In this document: piece after piece, positions 44,037-55,264 of the stretch
Numbering within the stretch: position 1 is the stretch's first letter
Layout of the letters: the number at the start of each line of letters is the position of its first letter
Assembly (NCBI GenBank): GCA_027886175.1
Contig: JAJNNQ010000100.1
Span: forward strand, 2,333,501 to 2,397,500
DNA from: Phylloscopus collybita
Taxonomy: Eukaryota; Chordata; Aves; Passeriformes; Phylloscopidae
DNA: 64,000 bases
Direction: 5' to 3'
Notes under the pieces: generated by a model
The model's input: the letters and a program-made list of their open reading frames with translations, nothing else
Databases searched by the model: none
What the model was told of the DNA's origin: nothing
Program-made: the position numbers and the translations under genes

Positions 44037-46384
44037 GCTGCTGCCCAGGGTGGTCGATGCTGAATCCCCTCAGCAGGACGCTCAGGAGAGGATGGGTGAG
44101 GTGGCCCTCTCAGGGATCCAACCCTTGTCAGGATTTGGGAATAAAAGCAGGAAAAGCCTCTGCCCACATCCCTGGGCTCTATTCCCACGTCCCTGGGCTC
44201 TATTCCCACCAGGCTGGTGACCTTCCCTTTGGTGCTGTGGCCACCAGGGTGTCCTGAGCCTCCTTTGCCCTCGGCCTGGGGGCTGCAGGGCCCCACCAGC
44301 TCCTCTCCTACCCATGAGGACCACGCTCTTCCCAGGAAAGTTGGTGCACTTGGAGGTGATGCTCGTCCCTGGCTTGTGAGCTGAGCTGGGGCAGGAGAGG
44401 GGACAGCAGAGCTGTGCTGGAGGTGTCACCAGCACCACAGGTGCCACCAGCAGCTCTTTGGGGGAGGCTGGTGGGGAGCTGTGGGGTGCTCAGAGGTGGA
44501 GCTGTGTTGCCACTCCCTGTGAATCCCATTGCTCTGCCCGGGCTGAGGTGGCTCCTGCTGTCCCAAGGCTCCTGCTGCTGCTCTGAGTGGCTCCTGCCAC
44601 CACCCCAGCCCCGTGACGCTGTGCCAACAGAACGTGGAGCTGCCACCTTTGCCCTCCCAGCAGCCCCACGGCCCCTCCTTGCCCTTCCCACTGCCTGGAA
44701 TGGGTGGGAGGGAGGAAAGCCAACCTCCTTCCTGCCTGCTGGGGCTCCACGGGTGGTTTTCCACGCTCCAAGGGCTGCTTTGCCCTTGGAGAGATTGGAT
44801 CCCTCTGGAGCTCTTCCCCAGGTCCACGTGGACTTGCAGGCAGCATCAGGGGGCCCAGATCCCTGTGGGTGTTCCTGCACTGAGTTTGATGGATGCAAAC
44901 AAGATCCAGGCTTATCTGCAGGGGAAGCAGAGGGAAAGGAGCCTCCTTCCCGCTGCTCCAGCCTGGCCACCTGTGTCTCCCTCTACAAACAGGCTTGGCT
45001 TTCCTTTCAGGCGAGATAAAACAGGTTTCCTCCTCCGTGGCACGACTCCCCTGCAGATCCCAGGGAGGCTGAGGGTAATTATGACACTTCCATCCTGCTG
45101 GCTGAGCTGCTCTGGCACACGGCTGGTGGCAGATGTTCGCTCACCGAGAGGACCCCGGGGACGCACGGGCAGGGTTTCCCTCCTCCCTGAAGGGATGGGC
45201 ACCACTGAGGGGTGTGGCTGTGACAGCCTGTGCCAAACCCACGGGTCTGTGTCCTCCTAAGGGTGGGATCCATCTGTGGGACGGCCTCAGGGAGGGCAGA
45301 GCATTCCCAGCCCCGAGCCGTGGTGGGGAATGCGGCTGTGGCTTCTTCTGTGGGAATAATGCACCAAACCAACGGGGTTTGGGGTTTGTTTGCTAACCTG
45401 CATCCCAGCTGGGGCAAGCTGGAGGTCAGAGCAGGGTTTATGCCCTCCAGCTCTTCCCTGGTGTCTGGATAAGTGGGGAAAACTCTGTTTAAAGCAGAGG
45501 AATGGCAGCAGAGGGGAGCTGCTGGCTGTGTCCCCCTGGCACACAGGGAGGCTGTCCATGCCCAGATGGGTGCTGTGCCCCACAGGGGCTGTGCAGGGGG
45601 ATGTGGAGCTGGGAGTGCAGGCGTGGCCCCCTCCCCAAACACCTCCACACACGAGGAGAAGGAAGTTCTGGTCCCTTTCACATCAGAGCTTCACAACCAA
45701 GGACCCAGAAAAGACCAGGATCCTCCCAAGTGTCGAGCAAACAGGGGCGTTCAGCAGGGGAGGGTCCAACTTAATGCCACAAACGAGATTGGATTAGGAG
45801 GGATTTGCAGAGGGTCAGTCTGGAAGAGCGGCTTATTTGGGTTTTTAGCAGCTGTGTCACAACCGCCTGGGGTGTGGCAACGCTGCCTTGCCTTGTGCTG
45901 CTCTCGGCTGCTGCGTTTGAGAGCCCGGGGAGCAGCCAGGAGCTCCTGGGCTGGGAGAAGCCTCTGGAGCACAGATCAGCACCAGGAACCCGGCACTTTC
46001 CTTGTCTTGGAGGGGCTAAACTGAATCTTTTAACCCCTGAGGTGGTGGATGGTGAGTGTCCTTCGGGGCTTGGGTGGTTTCCTGTCGGGCTTTCTTTTAA
46101 TGCAAATTAATTCATCCTTGTGCAAGTGATGTTGGAGCCTCTTGTTGGCTCCTGTCCCTCTCCAGGTGCTTTGGCTCTGGGGGAGCCCTGCCCAGAGGAG
46201 CTGCCCCTCTTTGGGCCTGGGGTCAGCCTGGCCCCGTGCTGTTACAGGAGCTGGGCTTTGGGGTTTTTCTTGTTTCTTTTGCCTCGTTTCTCCCCCAGCC
46301 TGGCCCTGCTGTCGTTCCTTACAGCAGGGTTTGACATCCCAGTGGGAATGGCAGCACTGGCACCTCTGTGGTGGGCAGGGACAG
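44037..46384. other. intergenic, no gene seen
   Basis: Overlapping open frames of about 200 codons exist around 44400-45260, but they occur on both strands, match no family I know and lack splice support. In GC-rich avian DNA this is expected by chance. Confidence 0.45.
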
Positions 46385-46620
46385 GGAAGGGCTGGAGCTG
46401 TGCCAGGGGAGCTTTAGGGTGGATCTCAGGGAAAGGTCCTTCCCCCAGAGGGTGCTGGGCACTGCCCAAGCTCCCCAGGGAATGGGCACGACCCCAAGGC
46501 TGCCAGGAAGGTTTGGACACTCCCAGGCACAGGGTGGCATTGTTGGGGTGTCTGGGCAGGGCACTGGATGATCCCCCTGGATGATTTCCAGCTCAGGACA
46601 TTGTGTGGTTCTGGGGATCC
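46385..46620 (+). mobile_element. CR1 LINE 3' end, sense
   Basis: Sense CR1 order: GGGCTGGAGCTGTGCCAGGG, then CCCAGAGGGTGCTGGGCACTGCC, then ATCCCCCTGGATGATTTCCAGC and a GTGTGGTTCTGGGG tail. Confidence 0.75.
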
Positions 46621-46708
46621 TTCTGCCACCAAACCCCTGGCTCCTTCCTGCATCTCCCAGCTCCTCCCTGGGCCCCTCTGCCCCATCCTGCTGCTCAGGG
46701 CTGCGAAG

Positions 46709-46733
46709 CAAAAAAAAAAAAAAAAAAAAAAAA
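46709..46733 (+). repeat. poly(A) run
   Basis: About 25 uninterrupted A, not attached to a recognisable element. Confidence 0.9.
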
Positions 46734-47414
46734 GTTACCCAATACTTCAGCAACTTCCACAAAACCTGCTTCCCCTGAGTGGATGGGGGAGCTGTGTTTG
46801 CCAAATTTTGTGTTTGCCAAATTTTGTGTTTGCCAATGTGTTTCTTGAATTGGTTTCTGCTTACCCTCATCCTAAAAACTCAGAAGTGCCTGAAACTGCG
46901 TGGGTTTTCATCTGAATAAAAGGAGGGGGTAAGTGAGAAGAACTTCCTCAGTTGCCTGATGGGGACATCACCCTGGGCTCAGCACTCGCCCTGCCCATCC
47001 ATTCTTTTTATTTTATTTTTTTTTCTAGAAAGGAATGTAAACCAATCGTTATTTATGTGAAAATGAGAAACATTTCTCACCTTCGTGAGAAACTTTATCT
47101 TAAAAGGTAAAGGCAGAAGGCTGAAATGAGCTTTAGAAAAAAAAAAAAAAAACAGAGAAGAACAGGGTGACAGGTGAGTCTCCCAGGTGGGTGTTTCTGG
47201 GGGCACCACCACGGAGAGGTTTCTGCTCAGGAGCTTTTGGAGGTCTCGTGTGGGTGAGGAGGGTGAATAACCCAACCTGAGCCTGGCTCCTGTTCCTGGG
47301 CTGCCCCCAGCCCTGGGATGGATGCTCTCCCAGTCCCTGGGGCCTCTCCTCTCCTTGTTCAGGTGAAGAATCCCCAGGCAGGACTCTGAGCTGAGGTGGA
47401 GGAGGCACAGAAGT

Positions 47415-47560
47415 TCATAGAACCATGAAATTTTAGCTTTAGGTCAGAAAGGACCTTAAATCTCACCCAGTTCCACCCCTGCCCTGGGCAGGAACACCTT
47501 GCACTACCCCGGGCTGCTCCAAGCCCTGTCCAGCCTGGCCTGGAAACACCTCCAGGTGCC
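47415..47560 (-). mobile_element. CR1 LINE 3' end
   Basis: Antisense CR1: TTCATAGAACCATGAAATTT, then TCAGAAAGGACCTTAAATCTC, then CCCTGCCCTGGGCAGGAACACC. Confidence 0.8.
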
Positions 47561-49234
47561 AGGAACCTGTGCACTCCCAGGATTTCCTCCTCCCACGCTG
47601 CAAACCCAGGGTCAGCAGCAGAATAAACAGAATAAAAACGAACAAACAACCACCAGGCAGCCACGTGGAAACCCAACCTACAAGAACTGGCCAGGGGCGG
47701 GGGGGAGGCACCAAGACCCCTCCCCACCGTGTCATGTCAAAACCGGGGAGCTGCCAGGTGCCTTTTTCCCTGTCACTCGCAATTCCTGAAGTCTGCCTTA
47801 ATTATAATAATCACCCTGGGCAGACAGACAATTAGGGATGCTCCTGGGCTCCTGCTGAGCTCGATGGTTGTGTCACAGGCGTGGGGGGACCGAGGGGACA
47901 ATGAGCAGTTTCGCACTAATTGGCATCGTTTGAGCTCTGCTGACGATGCTCGGTGGCAGCAGTGACTCACCCATCACCCTCACTCCTGCCCGGCTCCAGA
48001 GCACTGAAAAACCTCGCAGCTGAGGCTCTGGGTTCTTTTCCAATGGTGGCCCTGAGCAGCAGGGCTGGGGTTTGGCTGGGATGCTGCGTTTCCCAGCCCA
48101 GCAGCGTTTCCCTGGGATCAATCCCGCTGGGATTCGCTGCTCGTCTCCAGAGGGGGAGGAGGATGTGCTTCTTGCCGCTTTTTGCTCTTCCTGGGGATCA
48201 GAGTAGGAGTGCAGGTGCTCCGGGGCCTGCTGGGCCAGCAATTCCTGCCTCCCTGTCCGTGGGGGATGCTCTGAGGCACAGAGCAGGGCTCTGCTCGGGG
48301 CTTGGGGTGATGCTGGGGCAGGGAGGACGAGCAGGACCAGGGATCCTGTGCTCAAACGGGGATTTCCTGCCTCCTCTCTCCATCAGGGGCTGCTGCTCCC
48401 CCAGATCCTCAGAGAGACCCCTCTGGGTTAATGCAGGCACTGCCTGGGCCCTTTTGGGAGGGCTGAGCTGCCCCTGTAAGCTATTTTATCTCAAGGTTAT
48501 GAGTACATGATAGTTTCAAAAGGTGTCCTCTCAAATCCCTCAGATGATTAGTGCTGATAGATTGATTGCATGATGTGAATTTGCTCATTTTCTGTATATT
48601 TGTTGCTGACTCCTTACACGCTTTAACATCTTTTTCTGATTTTCCAAAAGACACGTGTCATTTCAAGATCTTTTATTTTCTGGCTACTTAAGCATCTCTT
48701 AACTGCTATTGTTTAGAGCCTTGTTTTAAAAATGTATTAAAAGTGGACATCAGTTTAGAGCCAGGGCCCTGGCCCTGCTGTCCAGGGCAGAGCTGGAGGG
48801 CTTGGTGTCCTCATCTCCAAGCTCCTTTGCTTCTCTTGGAATCAGAGACTCCCTGTTGTTGGGAGCACCCCAAAATTGCCCCCCAGGCTTGTAACACTCC
48901 CCCCTGGGGTATCCAGGGCTCTCAGCCTTGCCCTGTTTCCCACCCCTCACCACAAAACCCCTGGAGTTTTTCCCTGGGGGGTCAGGGGAGAAGCCAGATC
49001 CCAGCCCTGCCCTCCGAGTGGGCAGCAATTCCCCCCAGCCCTGCCCTTGTCCTGGCGCTGCTCCCACCCAGTTCCCCCTCCCCACTGGGGCTTTCCCCCC
49101 ACTCTGATCTCACCTGACACCTTTTTCCCCTGGAGTGGCTCACCTGGGGAGGGGCAGAGCAGATAATTCACAATCCTCAGGGGGCTGAGTGGTGGGGAGT
49201 CCTAAAAACCAGCTAAAGGTGAGGGAAAAGGGGT
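47561..49234. other. intergenic, with an AT-rich island at 48480-48760
   Basis: No gene is seen. A sharply bounded AT-rich, non-repetitive island of about 280 bases (48480-48760) interrupts GC-rich DNA. It contains several GATGATT, TGATGTG and TGCTGAC motifs, but I could not fold it into a convincing snoRNA or other RNA. Confidence 0.4.
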
Positions 49235-50075
49235 GAGGAATCCCCCTTGGATGGGCACCCTGCCCAGTTTTGGTTAATATTCCAGATGTCAGGGTGCAGA
49301 GGGAGAAGGACAAGGGGTTTTGGGTTGGAGAATCCCCCTTTTATGGGAACCCCAGCTAATTTTAGTTAATGTTTGGGATTTCTGCCTGTGCCAGGGCTTA
49401 GGATGGTTTGGGCTGCAGAATTCCTCAATGATGGGGGCCCCACCTAATTTTAGTTAATGTTTGGGAAATCTGCATGTGCCAGGGCTTAGGATGGTATGGG
49501 CTGGAGAATCCCCCTTCAATGGGGACTCGACCTTATTTTAGTTAATATTTGGGATATCAGCACGTGCCAGGGCTGCTTTGGGCTGGAGGATTTGTCTTTG
49601 ATGTGAATCGTGCCTGATCGTGCTTAATGTCCCAGAAGTGGGGGTGCACAGGGGCTGGGACAGGCTGCTCTGAGCTGGAGAATTCCCCTTCAATGGGAAC
49701 CCCAGCTCGTTCTGGTTGATGTTTGGGATATCTGCACGTGCCAGCGCCTGGGCTGGTTCGGGGGGGTCCCTCTCTGATGTGAACCCTGCCTTGTTTTGTA
49801 TAACATCCCAGATGTCAGCGTGCACGGGGGCTGTTTCAGGCTGGAGCATCCCTCTCTGATGGTGACCCCGCCTCATTCTGCTTCTCTTTGGGATTACCTG
49901 CATGTGCAGGGACTGAAGACAAGATTTGGTTCCCCTTTTGCTGGGGAGACCCCGCGTCGTTTCTCTTGATATTTTGGCTATTAACCCCAGCAGCTTAGAC
50001 TGGAGAACTCCCCTTTGACGGAGATCCAATTTTTCTTAACATCCCCGCTGTCAGGACGTTCCGGGGTTGTTTTTG
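49235..50075. repeat. degenerate tandem array, unit about 84-90 bp
   Basis: Around nine or ten diverged copies of a unit of the form 'CTGGAGAATCCCCCTTCAATGGGAACC...GTTAATGTTTGGGATATCTGCACGTGCCAGGGC'. Landmarks recur at regular spacing: GGAGAATCCCCC, TTTAGTTAATGTTTGGGA and GTGCCAGGGCT. On the - strand the unit reads about 28-30 codons, LQPxxALARADIPNINQNxxGF, open for 163 codons (50029-49538). It is most likely an old minisatellite; coding is not supported. Confidence 0.85.
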
Positions 50076-51450
50076 GGGTGGAGATGCCCGGCGTGGGGAA
50101 TCCCTCCCTGGGCCCTTTTCCCGGGAGCCGGCGCCGTGCGCGCAGCCGCGCGTGGGCACCGCGGTGCGCCGGAGCTCCGCAGGGAGGGACGGAGGGAGGG
50201 AGGGAGGGAAGGAGGGAGGGAAGGACGGAGGGACGGAGGCAGCGCAGCGTCCCCGCGTCGCCTCCATCGCCCGTTCCCCGGCGTGCCGGCCACCCCCGGG
50301 CCGGATGCTGCTGAGCCAAGGGCCAGCCCAGGCGCTGCCGGGCTCCCGGCTGCCAGGTAAAAGCCGAGGGGAGGCAGCGGAGGAGGGAGGAGGAGGAGGA
50401 GGAAGATGGGGGATGGCGCGGTGACCCCGCTTGGGGACAGGCCTGGGCTTTAATCCGCCCTCTGTCCCCATCTCCGGCCGGGGAGGTGAGGCTCCGCTGG
50501 ATTTTTCCAGCTGTCTTTAAGCTCAGCGCTCCCCGGGAAGGATCCCCGGGTGCTCCCGGGTGTCCCCGATGCCGGCTGCATCCCCGGCCCCTCCGCGGGG
50601 GCTGCGAGCGGCATTTCCCCTGGGAATGGGGGGGCTGAGGCTGATCGGGGCAGGGGAACCCCCCGCCCCGCGTGTGCTTTTTTTTTTTTTTGGGGGGGGT
50701 GGGGGGCTCACTTCCAAAACACGGCCCGGGAGGGATTTTTGCCGGGTAAAAAGGGGAATTGCAGAATAAGCAGCGGCGTTCCGGGGCTCCCGGGGCCGAG
50801 CGGGCTGTGCGGGAGCCGGGAAGTGCGAAAGGAGAAACCGCTGCTCGGCACAAAAGCCCGGCTTGCGCAGCTCGGCTCCGTTCAAGAGAGGTTTAATTCT
50901 CCTCGGAGAGCGGGGGAGCTGCCATCTGGTGTCTGATGGCAGCGCGGGGAAAGGAAAAGGCTCTCCGGGAAGCGGGGCGAGCTGGGAGCTCGCCGGGCAT
51001 CGCGTTCCTTGGAAATGGCTCCGCTTTGAAGGGGCTGAGCGATGGGTTTGGCAGCGCCGGGCTCGGGAAGGGGAAGGATCCGCCTGGAAGGCAGCAGCGG
51101 GGCCGGGAGAGGAGGTGATGCTGAGGGAAAGGATCCTCCAGCCCTACACACACCACAGCCCTGATCAGGGACGGGGATCCCGGTGCGGGTGAGCCGGGAG
51201 CTGCCTCTGGCACGCACCCACCTGTGCCAGCCCAGCTCAGCGCCGCTCTCGGGCATCCCCCCGGCACCCAGGGAATTGTTTCACCGAGCCGTGGGCAGTG
51301 CTGCAGGCTTGGCCGGGGCACAGCTTGAGCCTCCCCCGAGAAAGCCGGGAGCGTGTCCCAGGGCTGCGGCGGGGACAGGGCCAACCCAGCCAGGAGGAGT
51401 TCCGGCTGTCCCCAAAGCGCCAAGATGTTTTTGAACAACGAGGTTTGTGC
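50060..51450 (+). promoter_or_regulatory. CpG island, candidate KIAA0513 promoter
   Basis: A strongly CpG-dense region (for example 50120-50180 and 50540-50620). It includes a (GGGA)n block (50186-50236) and a T11/G-rich run (about 50687-50707). It is the only strong CpG island upstream of KIAA0513. A CAG|GTAAAAG donor at 50357 could end a non-coding first exon that splices to the acceptor at 54774. This is inference; no transcript evidence is available. Confidence 0.45.
50186..50236 (+). repeat. (GGGA)n array
   Basis: GGAGGGACGGAGGGAGGG-type tetranucleotide repeat inside the CpG island. Confidence 0.9.
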
Positions 51451-52097
51451 GTTTGCATTCGGTGGGGTGCCTGGGAGAGGGGTAAGCGCGGTGTCTCTGG
51501 GTTTGGGGAATCTGGCACTCAAGGGGTCTGCAGCCCGGAGCCGTGACCCTGCTGCCGGCTCCTTCTCTCCGGGGGAGGGACACGAGGGAACAAGACTGAC
51601 CAGTTCCCCGGCAGGGCAGGAAAACAGGCTGTTCCCTCACGGCACAGGGAGTTTTCCTTGGCAGGCGCTCAGCCGTGCCCAGGGTGCCCTTGCGGAGCCC
51701 GGCCGGGCTGGCTCGGTGCCGCGGAGCTCGGCACGGACCCGCGGCTGCAGCGCGGATGGGTGGGTGGGTGGCTGTCCCCGGGCAGGTGGCATTCCCGTGT
51801 CAGACCCGCCGATGGGACAAGGGGGGGATCTCCGTGGAGGGGCCGCAGCGTGGGGATGTGCCAGCGCTGAGCGGCGGGTGGCACTTTGACAGCCCCTCTG
51901 CAGCGGGGACTCCCTCCCGCACCGGGGCTGCCTCCTCTGCCCGGCGTCAGCACACGGCTCCGAGCCCTTCCCCGCAGGCTGGGGAGGATTTTTCCCCGGG
52001 CACAGCCGGGAGAGAGGCCTGGGATGTGTTGAAACGCCAGCACAGGGCACAAACCCTTGCCCTGGCCAGGGCCAGGTGCTGCCCAGCGAGTGGGGGG
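51451..52097. other. GC-rich sequence between CpG island and minisatellite
   Basis: No exon recognised. It would be intronic if the KIAA0513 transcript starts at the CpG island. Confidence 0.4.
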
Positions 52098-52530
52098 CAC
52101 CCCCAGCCCTTGGAACCCCCAGCCCTGGGCACCCTGAGCCCTGGGCACCCTCAGCCCTGGGCACCCCCAGCTCTTGGCACCCCCAGCCCTGGGCACCCCG
52201 AGCCCTGGGCACCCTCAGCCCTGGGCACCCCCAGCCCTTGGAACCCTCAGCCCTGGGCACCCCCAGTCCTGGGCACCCCCAGCCCTTGGCACCCCCAGCC
52301 CTGGGCACCCCCAGCCCTTGGCACCCCCAGCCCTTGGAACCCCCAGCCCAGGGCACCCCCAGCCCAGGGCACCCCCAGCCCTTGGCACCCCCAGCCCTTG
52401 GAACCCCCAGCCCTGGGCACCCCCAGCCCTTGGCACCCCCAGCCCTTGGCACCCTCAGCCCTGGGCACCCCCAGCCCTTGGAACCCTGAGCCCTTGGCAC
52501 CCTCAGCCCTGGGCACCCCCAGCCCTTGGC
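52098..52530 (+). repeat. 16-bp minisatellite, unit AGCCCTTGGCACCCCC
   Basis: About 26 copies of AGCCCTTGGCACCCCC with AGCCCTGGGCACCCTC and AGCCCTTGGAACCCCC variants. Three units give 16 codons, so false proline-rich frames run through (+ PSALGTPSPWHPQP; - LGVPRAGGAKGWGCPG). Confidence 0.96.
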
Positions 52531-53080
52531 CTGGCTGCAGTGCCCTCTGCAGAGCTCCTGGCTGTGTCCAAAGCAGCAGAGTTGTCCCCTCAGGGCTGCC
52601 TTCAGTCCTGCAAGAACATCAGTTGTGGCTTTTCCCCTTTCCCAGGCAGCTGAATGTTCCCAGGGGCTCTGGGAGCTCCTGTCAGGGTGCCAGGCTGCAG
52701 GGATGAGGCTACGAGGAGGCAGCCAGAGGTTTCTTTGCTTTAATTACGGTTTTCAGTCATCCCTGACAGCTCCAGACTGGAGCAGTGTCTGTGCAGGACG
52801 TGGTGAGTGTGGGTTCCAGCTCTGTCATGGTGTGGGATGTCACCCACAGCCCGAGCTGATAACAGGGATTATCTCAGTTTGTCACCCAGCTCTGGGAGCA
52901 GCACACTGGGACTCTGTGCTTGGAGACAGAGGACAGCTGGGACACGGGTTGGCCAAGTCCTGCTCCCCACTGGGATTTCCATTGCAGCAAACTGGGATTG
53001 GATCCCACTTCCCAGGTGTGAATTGCTGAGGCCCCGCAGCAAACCTGACCTCAGCACCCAACACTCCTGGAAAACGCCCC
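52531..53080. other. no gene seen
   Basis: Unique sequence, probably in the first intron of KIAA0513. No exon is supported. Confidence 0.4.
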
Positions 53081-53215
53081 TCTGGCAGTGGGAAGCCATT
53101 CCCTGTGTGCTGTCACTCCATGCCTTTGTCCTAAATCCCTCTCCAGCTCTCCTGGAGCCCCTTTGGGCCCTGCAAGGGGCTCTGAGGTCTCCCTGGAACC
53201 TTCTCTCCATCAGTG
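53081..53215 (-). mobile_element. CR1 LINE internal 3' fragment
   Basis: Antisense CR1 middle part: CCCTCTGGCAGTGGGAAGCC, then AATCCCTCTCCAGCTCTCCT, then GGCTCTGAGGTCTCCCTGGA. The tail is missing, so the copy is broken at both ends. Confidence 0.7.
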
Positions 53216-53267
53216 CCAAAAGGGAATTTGCAGCTGCGGTGGGAGTGGGAAGGGCTGGGGGCAGAGG

Positions 53268-53331
53268 GAGGGATGGATGGATGGATGGATGGATGGATGG
53301 ATGGATGGATGGATGGATGGATGGATGGATG
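53268..53331 (+). repeat. (GGAT)n tetranucleotide array
   Basis: A perfect GGAT run of about 15 units, the same motif as at 38133-38534. Confidence 0.97.
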
Positions 53332-54774
53332 TCCCTGCAGCTGCAGGGGTGGTTTGAGATGGGTCACACTGCCAGGGACACGGAGCCAGGCTGCAGCTGG
53401 CTGCCTCCCCATGGGAACACTGCCAGTCCCTGCTGTGCCGCAGCCTTGGGCTGCTCCTCTCCCAGGATCCAAGCTCCCCACAGCTCCTGGAGTGCAGCAG
53501 CGTCCCTGCAGCTCCTGGGAGCCAGCCAGGGGTTGTGCCAGGGGGCTCAGTGTGAGGGGGGCTGGGACAGCAGCCTGCCAGCAGAGGTGGCTGCATGAGT
53601 TCTGCCACCCGAGGTGACTTTCCTTTCTGTCCCTGCTGTCTCTGGGGGACAGGGGCTTTTCCCAGCCACTCAAGGAGTTGTATTTCTCTCGCTGTCTGGT
53701 GCCCCAAAGGGTCCCTGGAGGAGAGGAGGAGGAGGTGAGGGATGTTGCTGGAAGAGAGGCTGCTCCTGCAGCCCAGGGGTTGTTTTCTCACCGTGCTGTG
53801 CTTGGTGAAACATGTCAGATTTGGTTCCAGTTTGAACTCCTGTCTGTCTGATGACCTGGGCATGGGTGCTTTGGGGGATTTTTGCTCTGGGGGTGGTTGC
53901 CTGTGTCCTGGGGTCAGTTCCCTGGAAGGCAGTGGGGCTGTGTCCATGTGGCTGTTGTGCTGCCCTGGGTTTGTCACTGTTACCTGTCACCTGTGCTGCT
54001 GTCCCTGCTCCTGTCCCCACTGTGCCTGGATGCTGCAGTGTGTGCTGGGTCTCAGACACTGTCATTTGCCCCCTCCTGGGGCTGAAATGCCCACACTGAG
54101 TTCATCACTGACTCTCTGACACGGGGACAGCTTCAGGGTGACCCTTTCCTTGCCTCTTTTGCTGCAGTGCTCTCCAGGACAGGCCTGTGCTGGAGCATCC
54201 CAGTCCATCCCTGTGGTCTCTGTACCTCCTTTGCAGGACCTTTGCAATCTGGGGTGCCAAACCCCTGTAACTGCAGTCCAGAGCTCTGTGCTCTCACCCC
54301 AATCCAGTTCCTGTTGTGTCCAGCATCCCCTTTGCCTTCCCAGCTGGGAATGTTAAACCCCAGGATGCTCCACCCTGGAGATGATCCCGTTTCCAAACGG
54401 GGTCAGACAGGCCCCTGAGCAGAGGGAGGGCAGGGGCAGAAGGATGTCAGGGCTGCCCTGGAGAACCACCAGTGTCCTGCCAGCTGCTGGCTCCTGCCAG
54501 CCCAGTTTTGCCCGTCAGGCCACGAGATGTCACATCCCAAATGTGACATCTGGAGCCCAGGCTCCACTTGTCCCTTTTCTGGGCTAAGGGATGGAAAACC
54601 CTCTCGAGCGGTGCCGAGAGCGTTCCATGGGATTGCTGATTCACGTGGCTGGTGGAGAAGAGCCAGCCCTGTCTGTCCCCTCTGCATCCTGGGGACATCC
54701 TGGCCTTGCCCAAGGTCTAGGGCAGTGCTTCCCCACAGAATTGTCCTCACTTTTGTCCTCCTTGTGTCTTTCAG
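53332..54774. other. probable KIAA0513 5' intron, no gene seen
   Basis: Unique sequence up to the TCTTTCAG acceptor at 54774. No further exon is recognised. Confidence 0.45.
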
Positions 54775-54920
54775 ATGTCCTGTGGTAGCCCGTGCCCCCC
54801 CAGGAGCTCCTGCCTGCCTTAGCCAGCGCCCTGCCAGCGATGACCTCACCGCCCCAGTGAGGGCTGACAGGACGAGGAGCCAGCGTCCCCAACACTGCCA
54901 CCACCTCCCCGGGGAGAGCC
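54775..54920 (+). other. KIAA0513: KIAA0513 5' UTR part of first coding exon
   Basis: Inferred from the acceptor CTTGTGTCTTTCAG (ending 54774) and the coding start at 54921. The ATG is in the context GAGAGCCATGG. A promoter directly in front is less likely because a good acceptor is present. Confidence 0.6.
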
Positions 54921-55264
54921 ATGGAGGCCCCTCTGGACGTGCCCGTGGGGAACCTCATTGACTTTGACACGGAAACGCCCACCCGCGACCCCTCGGAGCC
55001 CGCAGCTCCCGGTGACAGCGCCCACCCAGGGGATGACAGCAGCGGCCACCCGGGGGAGGTGGCCGCCGAGGAGAGCGATGCCACCGAGTCGGCAGACAGC
55101 GAGAATGACATGGGGGGCTCCCCCCAGCACTGGCGTGGCTACCGCCGCTCCTCCTCCAACGAGTCCTTCTCCTCCGGCCAGAGCACGGAGTCGGCGCAGG
55201 ACGAGGCCACGGCCGAGCGCCGCGAGTTCATCCGGAGCTACGTGGAGAAGATCTTCACCGGGGG
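54921..55264 (+). CDS. KIAA0513: KIAA0513 first coding exon
   Basis: Residues 1-114 plus two bases: [20 protein letters not shown], a disordered acidic region, the phosphorylation-prone [15 protein letters not shown] block and [13 protein letters not shown]. The donor is GG|GTGAGC; reading through would hit TGA at 55266. Confidence 0.93.

Noticed and set aside
44414..45260. Overlapping frames of about 200 codons in intergenic DNA
   Set aside because: Open on both strands, no recognisable domain, no splice partners; expected in GC-rich sequence.
48480..48760. C/D-box snoRNA
   Set aside because: C- and D-like boxes occur, but no terminal stem or correct box spacing could be made.
49538..50029. 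163-codon - strand frame considered as a repeat protein gene
   Set aside because: It lies wholly in a degenerate tandem array and has no splice or promoter support. Kept as a finding, not called as a gene.
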